From: Reyranella massiliensis 521
GTDB taxonomy: Bacteria; Pseudomonadota; Alphaproteobacteria; Reyranellales; Reyranellaceae
Assembly (NCBI GenBank): GCA_945860205.1
Contig: CAMARK010000001.1
Span: 1-64,000 of the forward strand
Direction: 5' to 3'
Length of the DNA stretch: 64,000 nt
Both the position numbers and the translations under genes were made by a program. Under the pieces are notes generated by a model that saw nothing but the letters and a program-made list of their open reading frames with translations, was not told the DNA's origin and did no database searches. This document shows, piece by piece, positions 14,104 through 28,514 of this stretch; within the stretch, counting starts at the first letter, position 1; each line of letters opens with the position of its first letter.

Positions 14104-15000
14104 TCAACTTTCCCGCAGCACTGGAAAAGCCAGCAACCGCTTTGCCGCGAACTCCAGGAAGGCCTCGATCTTGGGCGCGCGATGGGCACGGCCCTTGGTG
14201 ACGAGATGGACCGGCAGCGGCGGCCGTTCCCAGGCTTGCAGCAGACGGACCAGCCGGCCGGCCGCGAGATCCTCGGCCACCTGGTAGGACAGGAGCTGGG
14301 CGATGCCGCGGCCGTCGCGCGCCGCGCGCAGGCGTGTCTCGACATCGTCGACACGCAGCCGCCCGGTCATATGCGCCGGCGCGCCGCGCCGTGCCCCGGC
14401 GAAGGCCCAGTCGATCGTGCTGCGCGACGTGCCGAACAGAGCCTCGTGCCCGGCCAGTTCGGCCGGCGTCCGCGGCGTGCCGCGCCGCTTGAGATAGGCA
14501 GGGCTCGCGACCCACAGCCGGCGCACATGACCTACCGGCCGCACCGTCAGCGTCGAATCGGCGAGCTGGCCGATGCGCAACGCGACGTCGATCCCCTCCT
14601 CGATCAGGTCGATGTTGCGGTCGTTCAGCAGCAGTTCGACCTCGACCCCGTCGTGGGCATCGAGGAAACGCGAGACCACCGGCGCGACATGGCGGCGGCC
14701 GAACTGCACCGGCGCGGTGATCCGCAGCAGGCCACGCACCGGCGCCTCGCGGGCGCCCACGGTCGCGGCCTCGTAGTCGGCCACCAGGGTGCACGCCTTG
14801 TCGTAGAGCGCGCGGCCGGCCTCGGTGGGCGCGAGGCGGCGCGTCGTGCGGTCGACCAGGCGGACGCCGAGACGGTCCTCCAGGGCCGCGAGCGCGCGCG
14901 TCACGGCGGGCGGCGAGCGCCGCAACCTTTTGGCGGCACGCACCAGGCTGCCCTCCTCCACGATGCGCACGAAGACGCCGAGCTCGTCGAGACGGTCCAT
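14104..15000 (-). CDS. LysR-family transcriptional regulator
   Basis: A 298-residue regulator with the N-terminal winged HTH (residues 1-60: ELGVFVRIVEEGSLVRAAKR, then SPPAVTRALAALEDRLGVRL) and a periplasmic-binding-like effector domain from about residue 90 (GLLRITAPVQFG). The …VTRALAALE…LVDRTTRRLAPTEAG pattern is that of the DhcR/PA0477-type group with a shortened co-inducer domain. Divergent from the GFA gene with a 103-base gap. LysR proteins usually control the divergent gene, so the GFA/PNPOx pair is the likely target. Confidence 0.9.
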   Translation of the reverse strand: MDRLDELGVFVRIVEEGSLVRAAKRLRRSPPAVTRALAALEDRLGVRLVDRTTRRLAPTEAGRALYDKACTLVADYEAATVGAREAPVRGLLRITAPVQFGRRHVAPVVSRFLDAHDGVEVELLLNDRNIDLIEEGIDVALRIGQLADSTLTVRPVGHVRRLWVASPAYLKRRGTPRTPAELAGHEALFGTSRSTIDWAFAGARRGAPAHMTGRLRVDDVETRLRAARDGRGIAQLLSYQVAEDLAAGRLVRLLQAWERPPLPVHLVTKGRAHRAPKIEAFLEFAAKRLLAFPVLRES

Positions 15001-15103
15001 CTTATTCTTCCATAATATGGAATTATGACTTTATCATTCGTGCTCTATCCGGCGCAATCGCCGGGACGTAATCTTCTGAAGACCACATCGAGGAGGTCGC
15101 AAC

Positions 15104-15496
15104 ATGCTGACGGGAAGCTGCCTCTGCGGCGGTGTCGCCTACGAGGCCGACGCGCCCCTGGAGCGCATCGTGCACTGCCATTGCCAGACCTGCCGCAAGA
15201 CCCACGGCACCGCCTTCGGGTCAGTGACGGCAGTACCGCGTGAAAAATTCCGCTGGGTGCGCGGCCAGGAACTGCTCGGCGCCTTCGAATCCTCCTCCGG
15301 CAAGTTCCGCCGCTTCTGCACCAAATGTGGCTCGCACATCATGGCCGAGCGCACCGCCCAGCCCAATGTGCTGCTGCGGCTGGGCTGTCTCGACACGAAA
15401 GTTGCCGACCGGCCGCAGGTCCATATCTGGCGTTCCGACGCGGCCTCCTGGTACGACCCCAAGGCGCAGTTTCCAGAGAAGCCGGAGGGCTTTTAA
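15104..15496 (+). CDS. GFA/CENP-V family zinc protein
   Basis: A 130-residue protein of the glutathione-dependent formaldehyde-activating (GFA) fold. The zinc-binding cysteines are all present: CLCGG (6-10), HCHCQTC (about 24-30) and RFCTKCGSH. Despite the family name, most single-domain members are of uncertain activity. AGGAGGTCGC precedes the ATG, a strong ribosome site. The stop overlaps the next ATG by one base (TAATG), so it is translationally coupled to the PNPOx-like gene. Probably under the divergent LysR regulator. Confidence 0.85.
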   Translation: MLTGSCLCGGVAYEADAPLERIVHCHCQTCRKTHGTAFGSVTAVPREKFRWVRGQELLGAFESSSGKFRRFCTKCGSHIMAERTAQPNVLLRLGCLDTKVADRPQVHIWRSDAASWYDPKAQFPEKPEGF

Positions 15497-16410
15497 TGAG
15501 CCCGCAGGATGGCTCGGAAGAGTTCCTCGCCTTTCATGGCGACGAGCTGGCGGCGCAGGCGCTCGGCGGCGCCGGTCCCAAGAGCGCCCGCATGCGCCCC
15601 TTCATGCCCGACCAGCATAGAGAATTCTTCGCCGGCCTGCCCTATCTGTTCGTCGCCACGATGGATGAACAGGGTTGGCCCGTGGCCTCGGTGCTTTCAG
15701 GACAGCCGGGATTCGTCCAGTCGCCCGATCCGGTCACGCTGCGCATCGATGGGGGTTACGATGCCGAGGGCCTTGCTGCGGGTCGCAACATCGGGCTGCT
15801 CGGCCTCGATCTCACCAACCGGCGACGCAACCGTGCCAACGGGTACGTCAGCGCCATCGACGAGCGCGGCCTCACCGTGCGAGTGGCCCAAAGTTTCGGC
15901 AATTGCGCCCAGTACATCCAGACGCGGCAACCGACGGCGGTGGCGCGGGCAGCGGTGCCAGTCGAGCGCTTCGACGGGCTGGACGATGCCGCACGGGCGC
16001 TTGTGCATGCGGCGGACACGTTCTTCGTGGCCAGCCGCTCGCGCGCGGAAGCTGGTCCCGACGGCGGCCTCGACATGTCGCATCGCGGCGGACGGCCGGG
16101 CTTCGTCGGCATCGACGGCAACACGCTGGCCATTCCCGACTTTCGCGGCAACCGCTTCTACAACACCCTGGGCAACCTGCTGGGCGAGCCGCGGGCGGGG
16201 CTGCTGTTCATCGACTTCGCCACCGGCGATCTTCTGCAACTGCAAGGCCATGCGGAGATCGACTGGATGCCGGGCGGCGTGGGCCCTGAAGGCGCGGAAC
16301 GGCTCTGGCGCGTTAATATCGAGCGCGGCTGGCGCCGGCGCGGTGCCTTCCCGTTCGCCTGGGCCTTCGGCGACTATGCGCCGACGACGCTCAGGACGGG
16401 CGTGTGGTGA
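15496..16410 (+). CDS. Pyridoxamine 5'-phosphate oxidase-family flavoprotein
   Basis: A 304-residue protein with a split-barrel flavin-binding fold: FFAGLPYLFVATMDEQGWP near residues 43-61, then a second barrel strand set with NRFYNTLGNLLGEPRAGLLF. This larger, two-part PNPOx-like architecture is often annotated as oxidase or flavin reductase, with FMN or F420 as cofactor. Translation starts at ATG 15496 inside the GFA stop. The longer upstream frame is only GFA read in another phase. The 3' end overlaps aroQ by 20 bases, convergent. Confidence 0.82.
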   Translation: MSPQDGSEEFLAFHGDELAAQALGGAGPKSARMRPFMPDQHREFFAGLPYLFVATMDEQGWPVASVLSGQPGFVQSPDPVTLRIDGGYDAEGLAAGRNIGLLGLDLTNRRRNRANGYVSAIDERGLTVRVAQSFGNCAQYIQTRQPTAVARAAVPVERFDGLDDAARALVHAADTFFVASRSRAEAGPDGGLDMSHRGGRPGFVGIDGNTLAIPDFRGNRFYNTLGNLLGEPRAGLLFIDFATGDLLQLQGHAEIDWMPGGVGPEGAERLWRVNIERGWRRRGAFPFAWAFGDYAPTTLRTGVW

Positions 16411-16846
16411 CCTGTTTCTCGCGACGCAACCGGGAGACCATCGCGTCCAGCGCAAGGACATAGGAGTCGACGCCGAAGCCCGCGATCATGCCGATCGCGG
16501 CCTCCGAGGTGATCGAGCCGTAGCCGCGCTTCTCAATGTTGGTGATGTGGATTTCCAGCGCCGGCGCGTTGATCGAGCGCAGGCAGTCGCGCAGCGCGTG
16601 GCCGGCATGGAGGAAGCCCGCCGGGTTGAACAGGATGCCGTCGATCCTCGCGCGGTCGGCCTTGTAGATCGCCGACACCGCGGCGCCTTCGGTGTTGGTG
16701 TAGAGGATGTCGAGCGACACGCCGAGCGCCTTCGCCTGGCGGCGCAGCATGTTGTCGAGTTCCTTGGCGGTCGTGGTCCCGTAAAGCTCGGGCTGGCGCC
16801 GGCCCAGATATTCCATGTTGGCGCCCTGAATCAGCAGCAGCTTCAT
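16391..16846 (-). CDS. aroQ: Type II 3-dehydroquinate dehydratase-like protein
   Basis: A 151-residue AroQ homologue; the enzyme converts 3-dehydroquinate to 3-dehydroshikimate in the shikimate pathway or in quinate use. The key residues can be placed: Asn10, Arg17 and Tyr22 in LGRRQPELYG, Asn74 and His80 in FNPAGFLHAG, His100 in EIHITNIEKR, and Arg107. The motifs differ from the housekeeping type (GPNLNLLG and NPGAYTHTS are the usual forms, here GANMEYLG and NPAGFLHAG). It may be a second, catabolic or specialised copy. Not in an aro operon. Confidence 0.78.
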   Translation of the reverse strand: MKLLLIQGANMEYLGRRQPELYGTTTAKELDNMLRRQAKALGVSLDILYTNTEGAAVSAIYKADRARIDGILFNPAGFLHAGHALRDCLRSINAPALEIHITNIEKRGYGSITSEAAIGMIAGFGVDSYVLALDAMVSRLRREKQVTTRPS

Positions 16847-16916
16847 CGCGTCCCCAAGTGCCCGGCACGGTTGTCTCGGAGAAACCTATAACAATTTGCC
16901 GAACGACTGAAAAACT

Positions 16917-18353
16917 TTATCGCGGCAGGGTCGTCACGCCCATCAGCGTCTGGTCGATCGAGCGCGCGCACTGGCGGCCTTCGCGGATCGCCCACACAAC
17001 CAGCGACTGGCCACGGCGCATGTCGCCGGCGGCGAACAACTTGGGCACCGAGGTCTTGTAGTCGACGACATTGGCCGCGACGTTGCCGCGTGGATCGAGG
17101 GCGACGGTTGCCTGCTCGACCATGCCGGGCTGGCGCGGACCCAGGAACCCCATCGCCAGCAGCACCAGATCTGCCTTGAGCTGGAAGGCGCTGCCCGCGA
17201 CCTCCTGCATCCGGCCCTTGTCGAAAGTGACGCGCACGCATTCCAGTGCCTCGACCTTGCCGTCCTTGCCGACAGCGCGCTTGGTGAGGACGGCGAAGTC
17301 GCGTTCCGCACCTTCCTCCTGAGAGGATGAGGTGCGCATTTTCAGGGGCCAATCCGGCCAGGTCAGCGCCTTGTTCTCGCGCTCCGGCGGCTGCGGCATG
17401 ACTTCGAGTTGGGTGACCGAGGCGGCGCCCTGGCGGTTCGACGTGCCGATGCAGTCCGAGCCGGTGTCGCCGCCGCCGATCACGACGACATGCTTGCCCT
17501 TGGCCGTGAGCGTGCCCCTGGGTGCGGCGCGGGCCTCGTCGTCGCCGGCGACGCGCTTGTTCTGCTGCGTCAGGAAATCCATGGCGTAGTGGATGCCGTC
17601 CAGCTCGCGGCCCGGCACGTCGAGATCGCGCGGCAGCTCGGCGCCGCCGGTCAGCGCCACCGCGTCATAGCCTTCGAGCAGCGACTTGATCGAGAGCGTG
17701 GCCCCGACTTCGACGCCGGTGCGGAATTCTACGCCCTCGGCTTCCATCTGGCGCATGCGCCGGTCGATCAGGCGCTTCTCCATCTTGAAGTCGGGAATGC
17801 CGTAGCGCAGCAGCCCGCCGATGCGGTCGGCCTTCTCGAACAGCGCCACCGAATGGCCGGCGCGCGCAAGCTGCTGGGCGCAGGCCATGCCGGCCGGGCC
17901 CGAGCCCACGACGGCGATCCTCTTGCCGGTCTTCTTCGCGGGCACGAGCGGAACCACCCAGCCTTCTTCCCAGCCGCGATCGACGATGGCGCACTCGATC
18001 GATTTGATGGTGACGGGGTTGTCGTCGATGTTCAGCGTGCACGACGCCTCGCAGGGCGCGGGGCAGATGCGGCCGGTGAACTCCGGGAAGTTGTTGGTCG
18101 AGTGCAGCATCTCGAGCGCATCCTGCCAGCGGTCGCGGCGCACGAGGTCGTTCCAGTCGGGGATCAGGTTGTTGACCGGACAGCCGTTGTGACAGAACGG
18201 AATGCCGCAATCCATGCAGCGCGCGCCCTGCTTGCCGATCTCGGCCGGCGGCAGCGGCAGCACGAATTCCTTCCAGTTCTTGAGCCGCTTCTCGACCTTC
18301 TCGTAGGGCCGGTCCTTGCGCTCGATCTCGAGAAACCCTGTCGGCAGACCCAT
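16917..18353 (-). CDS. gltD: Glutamate synthase (NADPH) small subunit
   Basis: A 478-residue subunit that feeds NADPH electrons through FAD and iron-sulfur clusters to GltB. N-terminal cysteines for two 4Fe-4S clusters are in [14 protein letters not shown] and [10 protein letters not shown]. The FAD site is [13 protein letters not shown] and the NADPH site [13 protein letters not shown]. The frame runs further upstream, but ATG 18353, 5 bases after the gltB stop, begins the normal [13 protein letters not shown]-terminus. Second gene of the gltBD operon; the product works in ammonia assimilation. Confidence 0.96.
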   Translation of the reverse strand: MGLPTGFLEIERKDRPYEKVEKRLKNWKEFVLPLPPAEIGKQGARCMDCGIPFCHNGCPVNNLIPDWNDLVRRDRWQDALEMLHSTNNFPEFTGRICPAPCEASCTLNIDDNPVTIKSIECAIVDRGWEEGWVVPLVPAKKTGKRIAVVGSGPAGMACAQQLARAGHSVALFEKADRIGGLLRYGIPDFKMEKRLIDRRMRQMEAEGVEFRTGVEVGATLSIKSLLEGYDAVALTGGAELPRDLDVPGRELDGIHYAMDFLTQQNKRVAGDDEARAAPRGTLTAKGKHVVVIGGGDTGSDCIGTSNRQGAASVTQLEVMPQPPERENKALTWPDWPLKMRTSSSQEEGAERDFAVLTKRAVGKDGKVEALECVRVTFDKGRMQEVAGSAFQLKADLVLLAMGFLGPRQPGMVEQATVALDPRGNVAANVVDYKTSVPKLFAAGDMRRGQSLVVWAIREGRQCARSIDQTLMGVTTLPR

Positions 18354-18358
18354 CGACG

Positions 18359-23002
<4,644 letters not shown>

Positions 23003-23154
23003 CAACTCTGTCCTGCTGGCGCTCGGCGCAGCATCCCCCCGGATGCGTCCGTCCGGGCATTATTAGCCCGGCAGCGGGGCCGGGTGAAAGCAATTGTTGC
23101 GGCGCAAAAGGCCCTGTAACTTGGTCGCAGTCGTCCTCGAAGGTGTGAAAGAAG

Positions 23155-23439
23155 ATGTCGGTCTGGTCCATTCGTCGCCTGTCGGCTTTTGCCAGCACCC
23201 TGTCGCTGGTCGCCACCCTGGCCGCCTGCTCCGGAAAGGGCGCGAGCGAGGCTTATACCGGGCCGGGTTGGTACCTGGAGAAGCCCTACCTGCTCGTGGT
23301 CGCCGGGCCGAGAGTCTTCGCCGGGCCCTTCTCCTACGACAAGTGCGAGGAAGAGCGCGCCAAGATCGGTGGCGACGCCGCCACCCAGATGCTCTGCGTC
23401 CAGCATGTCGGCAAGCCCACCAAGCACGGGCTCTACTAG
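23155..23439 (+). CDS. Small putative lipoprotein
   Basis: A 94-residue protein with a lipoprotein signal peptide: RR at 7-8, a hydrophobic stretch and the lipobox TLAAC with Cys25. The mature part, about 70 residues, is small and mixed (GWYLEKPYLLVVAGPRVFAGPFSYDKCEEER) with two more cysteines at its C-terminal half that could form a disulfide. No family is recognised. Divergent from gltB with about 150 bases between, and followed 72 bases later by the ABC transporter operon. It may be independent of both. Confidence 0.7.
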   Translation: MSVWSIRRLSAFASTLSLVATLAACSGKGASEAYTGPGWYLEKPYLLVVAGPRVFAGPFSYDKCEEERAKIGGDAATQMLCVQHVGKPTKHGLY

Positions 23440-23511
23440 CGAAACCGCGACCGCATAGCGGCTGTAACGCAAATCGGCTAAGCCTGCCCCAGCTTGGGGA
23501 GTGATTGGGGC

Positions 23512-24559
<1,048 letters not shown>

Positions 24560-24567
<8 letters not shown>

Positions 24568-25447
24568 CGGCGGCAATCCGGGCGAGCGCCGCGCCGCCTA
24601 TGCGCTGATCTCGCCGGCATGGACGATGTTCGTCGTGCTGCTGGCGGGGCCGTCGCTGGCGGTGGTCGTGCTGTCGCTCACCGACTGGCAACTCGGCGCG
24701 CCGACCCTGAATTTCATCGGCCTCGGCAACTATGCCCAGCTCTTCGCCGACCGCGTGTTCTGGAAGTCGTTCAGCAACACCTTTGTCTATTGCCTGGTGG
24801 TCGTACCGGGCTCGGTATTCCTGGGACTTGGCCTCGCTCTGCTGATCGAGGGTGCCACCTTCGGCCGCGCCTTCTACCGCGCCGCCTATTTCCTGCCAGT
24901 GACCTCGACCCTGATCGCCATGGCGGTGGTCTGGGAGTTTCTGCTCCATCCCAGCGTCGGGCTGATCAACATCGTGCTCGAGCAGGTCGGCATCACCGGC
25001 GGCGACTGGCTGAAGAACCCCAACAAGGCCCTGTTCACCCTGGCCGGCATCGGCATCTGGCAGTCGGCCGGGCTCAACATGGTCCTGTTCATGGCGGGCT
25101 TGAAGGCGATCCCGCCCGATCTCTACGAGGCGGCAGAGATCGACGGCGCTTCCTCGGTCTGGGAGCGATTCCGCTGTGTCACCTGGCCAATGCTGGGGCC
25201 GGCGACGCTGTTCGTCACCGTGGTGTCGGGCATCCGCTCGTTTCAGGTCTTCGACACCGTCGAGGTGCTGACCAAGGGCGGACCGAACAAGTCGACCGAG
25301 GTGCTGCTCTATACGATGTACACCGAGGCCTTCAATTTCTTCCGCACCGGCTACGGCTCCGCGATCACCGTGGTGTTCCTGGTGGTAGTGCTGGCGCTCA
25401 CGCTCCTGCAGGTGAAGGCCGGCGAGAAGAGGACGCACTATTCATGA
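24560..25447 (+). CDS. ABC transporter permease, UgpA/MalF type
   Basis: A 295-residue permease with six hydrophobic segments and the EAA loop YEAAEIDGASSVWERFRCV, which contacts the ATPase. The start overlaps the preceding gene by 8 bases and the stop overlaps the next gene by 4. Together with the following permease it forms the CUT1-type channel for a sugar, polyol or glycerol-phosphate-like ligand. Confidence 0.9.
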
Positions 25448-26280
25448 CCCGGCGCGGCTCCCTTCTCGGCCACGTGCTGCGCCATGCGGTCCTGCTCGCG
25501 GGGCTGGTGATCATGCTGGCGCCGTTCGTCTGGATGATCTCGACGTCGCTAAAGCCGCCGAACGAGATCTTCTCGACCAAGCTCAGCCTGCTGCCGACCA
25601 ACTGGGCGGCCGTCGAGAACTACACCAAGGCCTTCACCAAGGTGCCGCTGCTGCGCTACCTGCTGAACGGCGTCATCGTGACCGGCGGCATCTTCTTCCT
25701 GCAGCTCCTCGTGGCGCTGCCGGCTGCCTATGCGTTGGCCAAGCTGCGCTTCCGGGGCCGCGACATCCTGTTCACCATGGTGCTGATCGGCCTGATGATC
25801 CCGGCCCAGGCGCCGGCCATCCCGCGCTACGTCATGCTCTATCAGGTCGGGCTGCTCGACACCTACGCCGCCCTGATCCTGCCCTTCGTCTTCTCCGCCT
25901 TCGGCATTTTCCTGATGCGGCAGTTTTTCAAAACCGTGCCCGACGACCTGATGCACGCCGCCCGCCTCGATGGATTGGGCGAATTCGAGATCCTGTGGCG
26001 CATCATTCTGCCGCTGGCGATGCCCGCCATGCTGGCTTTCGGGGTGATCTCGATCGTGACCCACTGGAACGATTTCTTCTGGCCATTGATCGTTATCCAG
26101 ACCGGAGACCTCGCCACGCCGCCTCTAGGCACGCTATTCTTCCGCAACGAGGAGGCCGGCAGCGATTTCGGGCCTCTGATGGCCGGCACCGTCGTGATCA
26201 CCGCGCCGCTGGTCTTGCTCTTCCTGGCCGCACAACGACGCTTCATCGAGGGAGTTACACTCAGCGGCATCAAGGGCTGA
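25444..26280 (+). CDS. ABC transporter permease, UgpE/MalG type
   Basis: A 278-residue permease with six membrane segments (the first at LAGLVIMLAPFVWMIS) and the EAA loop MHAARLDGLGEFEILWRII. The C-terminal end RRFIEGVTLSGIKG is the classic MalG/UgpE tail. The ATG at 25444 overlaps the previous stop (ATGA). The much longer frame that extends upstream is an overlap artefact. Partner of the UgpA-like permease. Confidence 0.92.
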   Translation: MTRRGSLLGHVLRHAVLLAGLVIMLAPFVWMISTSLKPPNEIFSTKLSLLPTNWAAVENYTKAFTKVPLLRYLLNGVIVTGGIFFLQLLVALPAAYALAKLRFRGRDILFTMVLIGLMIPAQAPAIPRYVMLYQVGLLDTYAALILPFVFSAFGIFLMRQFFKTVPDDLMHAARLDGLGEFEILWRIILPLAMPAMLAFGVISIVTHWNDFFWPLIVIQTGDLATPPLGTLFFRNEEAGSDFGPLMAGTVVITAPLVLLFLAAQRRFIEGVTLSGIKG

Positions 26281-26339
26281 AAGAAAACGGCAACACAGCC
26301 GTGTGTAATGGAGGAACGCTTCAGACAGGGAGACGAAGA

Positions 26340-27611
26340 ATGCGCAAGTTCATGGTATTGGCGGCTGCGACCGCCGCATTCGCCGCGGGGCCCTTCGTCG
26401 GGACGGCCGGGGCACAGACCGAAATCGTCGTGCAGTACCCGATCCCCGACCTCTTCAAAGAGGTGCACGAGGAAGTCGCCAAGCAGTTCATGGCGGCCAA
26501 TCCGAACATCAAGGTGAAGTTCACCCAGCCGACCAAGGAATACGAGGACGCCACCCAGCAGGTGCTGCGCAACGCCGTCACCGGCCAGTTGCCCGACGTC
26601 ACCTTCCAGGGCCTCAACCGCCAGCGCATCCTGGCCGACCGCAACATCGCCCAGCCGCTCGACGGGCTGATCGCCGCCGAGAAGGATTGGGCCAAAGCAG
26701 GCTACGACGGCGCGCTGCTGACGCTGGGCCAGGTCAAGGGCAAGCAGTACGGCATGGGCTTCTCGCTCTCGACGCCGATCATCTACTTCAACGCCGACCT
26801 GGTGAAGAAGGCCGGCGGCGATCCCGACACCTTCCCCAAGACCTGGGAAGGCATCTTTGCGCTGGCCAAGAAGATCAACGACCCGGCCAACAAGATCGCG
26901 GGCTTCCATTTCGACTGGGACATCACCGGCAACTGGATGTGGCAGGCGCTGGTCTTCTCCAACGGCGGCACCATGCTGACGCCCGACGAGACGAAGGTGG
27001 CGTTCGACGGCCCGGCCGGCCAGAAGGCGATCAATACGCTCCGCCTGATGATGACCGACGGCGGCATGCGTGACGTGAGCCAGGCCACGGCGCTGCAGGA
27101 CTTCGTGTCTGGCCGCCTCGGCATCTGGGCGCATTCGACCTCGCGGCTGGGCGGCGTCACCAAACAGAGCCAGGGCGTGTTCCCGCTCCGCACCGCGACC
27201 TTCCCGCTGGGCGCCGGCGCCGACTCCCGCCTGCCGGCCGGCGGCAACGTCGCCATGATGCTGGCCAAGGATCCGGCCAAGCAGAAGGCGGCCTGGGAAT
27301 ACATCAAGTTCGCCACTGGCCCGGTCGGCGCCACGATCATGGTCAAGGGCACTGGCTACTTCCCGGCCAATGCGCTCCCGGCCAAGAACGCCGCGATGCT
27401 GGGTGACTTCTACACTCAGAACCCCAACCACCGCGTCGCCATCGGCCAGCTCCCGAGCATGACCGCCTGGTACGCCTTCCCCGGCGAGAACGGCCTGAAG
27501 ATCACCGACGTGATCAAGGATCATCTTCAGAGCGTCGTGAACGGCAGCGCCAAGCCGGAAGACGCGCTGAAGAAGATGACGACGGATACGCAGGCGCTGC
27601 TTCCCAAGTAA
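26340..27611 (+). CDS. Extracellular solute-binding protein, UgpB-like
   Basis: A 423-residue family-1 binding protein with a cleavable signal peptide (through about residue 26, …GTAGAQ). Motifs include VVQYPIPDLFKEVHEEVAKQ at the start of the mature protein, ITGNWMWQALVFSNGG, and WEYIKFATGP…GTGYFPANA, the pattern found in UgpB-type glycerol-3-phosphate binders. The ATG at 26340 begins the signal peptide after GGGAGACGAAG. The 59-base gap from the permease and a hairpin after the stop suggest differential expression, as is usual for binding proteins. Confidence 0.88.
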   Translation: MRKFMVLAAATAAFAAGPFVGTAGAQTEIVVQYPIPDLFKEVHEEVAKQFMAANPNIKVKFTQPTKEYEDATQQVLRNAVTGQLPDVTFQGLNRQRILADRNIAQPLDGLIAAEKDWAKAGYDGALLTLGQVKGKQYGMGFSLSTPIIYFNADLVKKAGGDPDTFPKTWEGIFALAKKINDPANKIAGFHFDWDITGNWMWQALVFSNGGTMLTPDETKVAFDGPAGQKAINTLRLMMTDGGMRDVSQATALQDFVSGRLGIWAHSTSRLGGVTKQSQGVFPLRTATFPLGAGADSRLPAGGNVAMMLAKDPAKQKAAWEYIKFATGPVGATIMVKGTGYFPANALPAKNAAMLGDFYTQNPNHRVAIGQLPSMTAWYAFPGENGLKITDVIKDHLQSVVNGSAKPEDALKKMTTDTQALLPK

Positions 27612-27626
27612 CGCCTCCCGCCCTTA

Positions 27627-27653
27627 CCCTCTCCCCGCGCTACGGGGAGAGGG
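27627..27653. terminator. Strong intercistronic hairpin after the binding-protein gene
   Basis: CCCTCTCCCCG-CGCTA-CGGGGAGAGGG is an 11-bp perfect stem with a 5-base loop, lying 15 bases past the binding-protein stop and 11 bases before the phosphodiesterase start. No T-run follows, so it more likely stabilises the 3' end of the binding-protein message or attenuates read-through than fully terminates it. Confidence 0.6.
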
Positions 27654-27664
27654 CCAAGGAAGAC

Positions 27665-28453
27665 ATGCAAAAGTTCATTCACATCACCGACACGCACTTC
27701 GTTCCGCCGGGCAACCTGCTCTATGGGTTGAACCCGATCGACCGGCTGGCGCTCTGCGTCGCCGACGTGAACCGCAATCACCCGGATGCGGCTTTCGCGA
27801 TCCTGACCGGCGACCTCGCCCACAAGGGCGAACCGGAGGCCTATGCGGCGCTGAGGCGTGAACTCGACAAGCTGGTGATCCCCTACCACCTGCTGGTCGG
27901 CAATCACGACGACCGCGCCAATTTCCACGCGACATTCCCCGAGGCCAAGTTCGACGAGAACGGCTTCGTTCAATACACGCTGGAGATGGGCGAAGGCGTG
28001 ACCGGCGTCTGCCTCGACACCAACGAGCCCGGCAAGCCGTGGGGCACCTTCTGCGAAACGCGCGCCGCCTGGCTGAAAGCCACGCTCGACAAGCTCGGCA
28101 ACGAACCAGTGATCATCTTCATCCACCATCCACCCTTCAAGGTGCGGATCCGGCGCATGGACGACATCTCGCTGCTGGAACCGAAGCATCTCGTCGCCGC
28201 CCTCGAGGGACGACGCAACATCCGCCACATGTTCTTCGGCCACCTGCACCGGCCGGTGGCCGGAAGCTGGCGTGGCATCCCGATCTCGACCCTGCGGGCC
28301 ACCAGCCACCAGGTGGCGCTCGACTTCGTCATCGAAGGCCGCATCCCCGGCAGCCACGAGCCGCCGGCCTACGGCGTCTGCCTGCTCGAGGAGGACCAGA
28401 TGATCGTGCATATGCACGACTATCTCGACCGGACGCACACGTTCCTGCTGTAG
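27665..28453 (+). CDS. Metallophosphoesterase, GpdQ-like glycerophosphodiesterase
   Basis: A 262-residue calcineurin-type phosphoesterase with the full dinuclear metal set: ITDTHF (Asp9, His11), LTGDLAHKG, VGNHDDR, IHHPP and GHLHRP. The D-T-H-F start, NLLYGL and the PYHLLVGNHDDRANF region closely follow the GpdQ group of glycerophosphodiesterases rather than CpdA (which has …DxHL). Placed last in an operon with a Ugp-like importer, it would cleave imported glycerophosphodiesters to glycerol-3-phosphate and an alcohol. A cyclic-nucleotide substrate is the alternative. Confidence 0.85.
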   Translation: MQKFIHITDTHFVPPGNLLYGLNPIDRLALCVADVNRNHPDAAFAILTGDLAHKGEPEAYAALRRELDKLVIPYHLLVGNHDDRANFHATFPEAKFDENGFVQYTLEMGEGVTGVCLDTNEPGKPWGTFCETRAAWLKATLDKLGNEPVIIFIHHPPFKVRIRRMDDISLLEPKHLVAALEGRRNIRHMFFGHLHRPVAGSWRGIPISTLRATSHQVALDFVIEGRIPGSHEPPAYGVCLLEEDQMIVHMHDYLDRTHTFLL

Positions 28454-28514
28454 GGCGGTGGCTGAAATGGGCTAACATAGCGAGCAGGACGAGCGATCAG
28501 CAGGAGAGTTCGCC

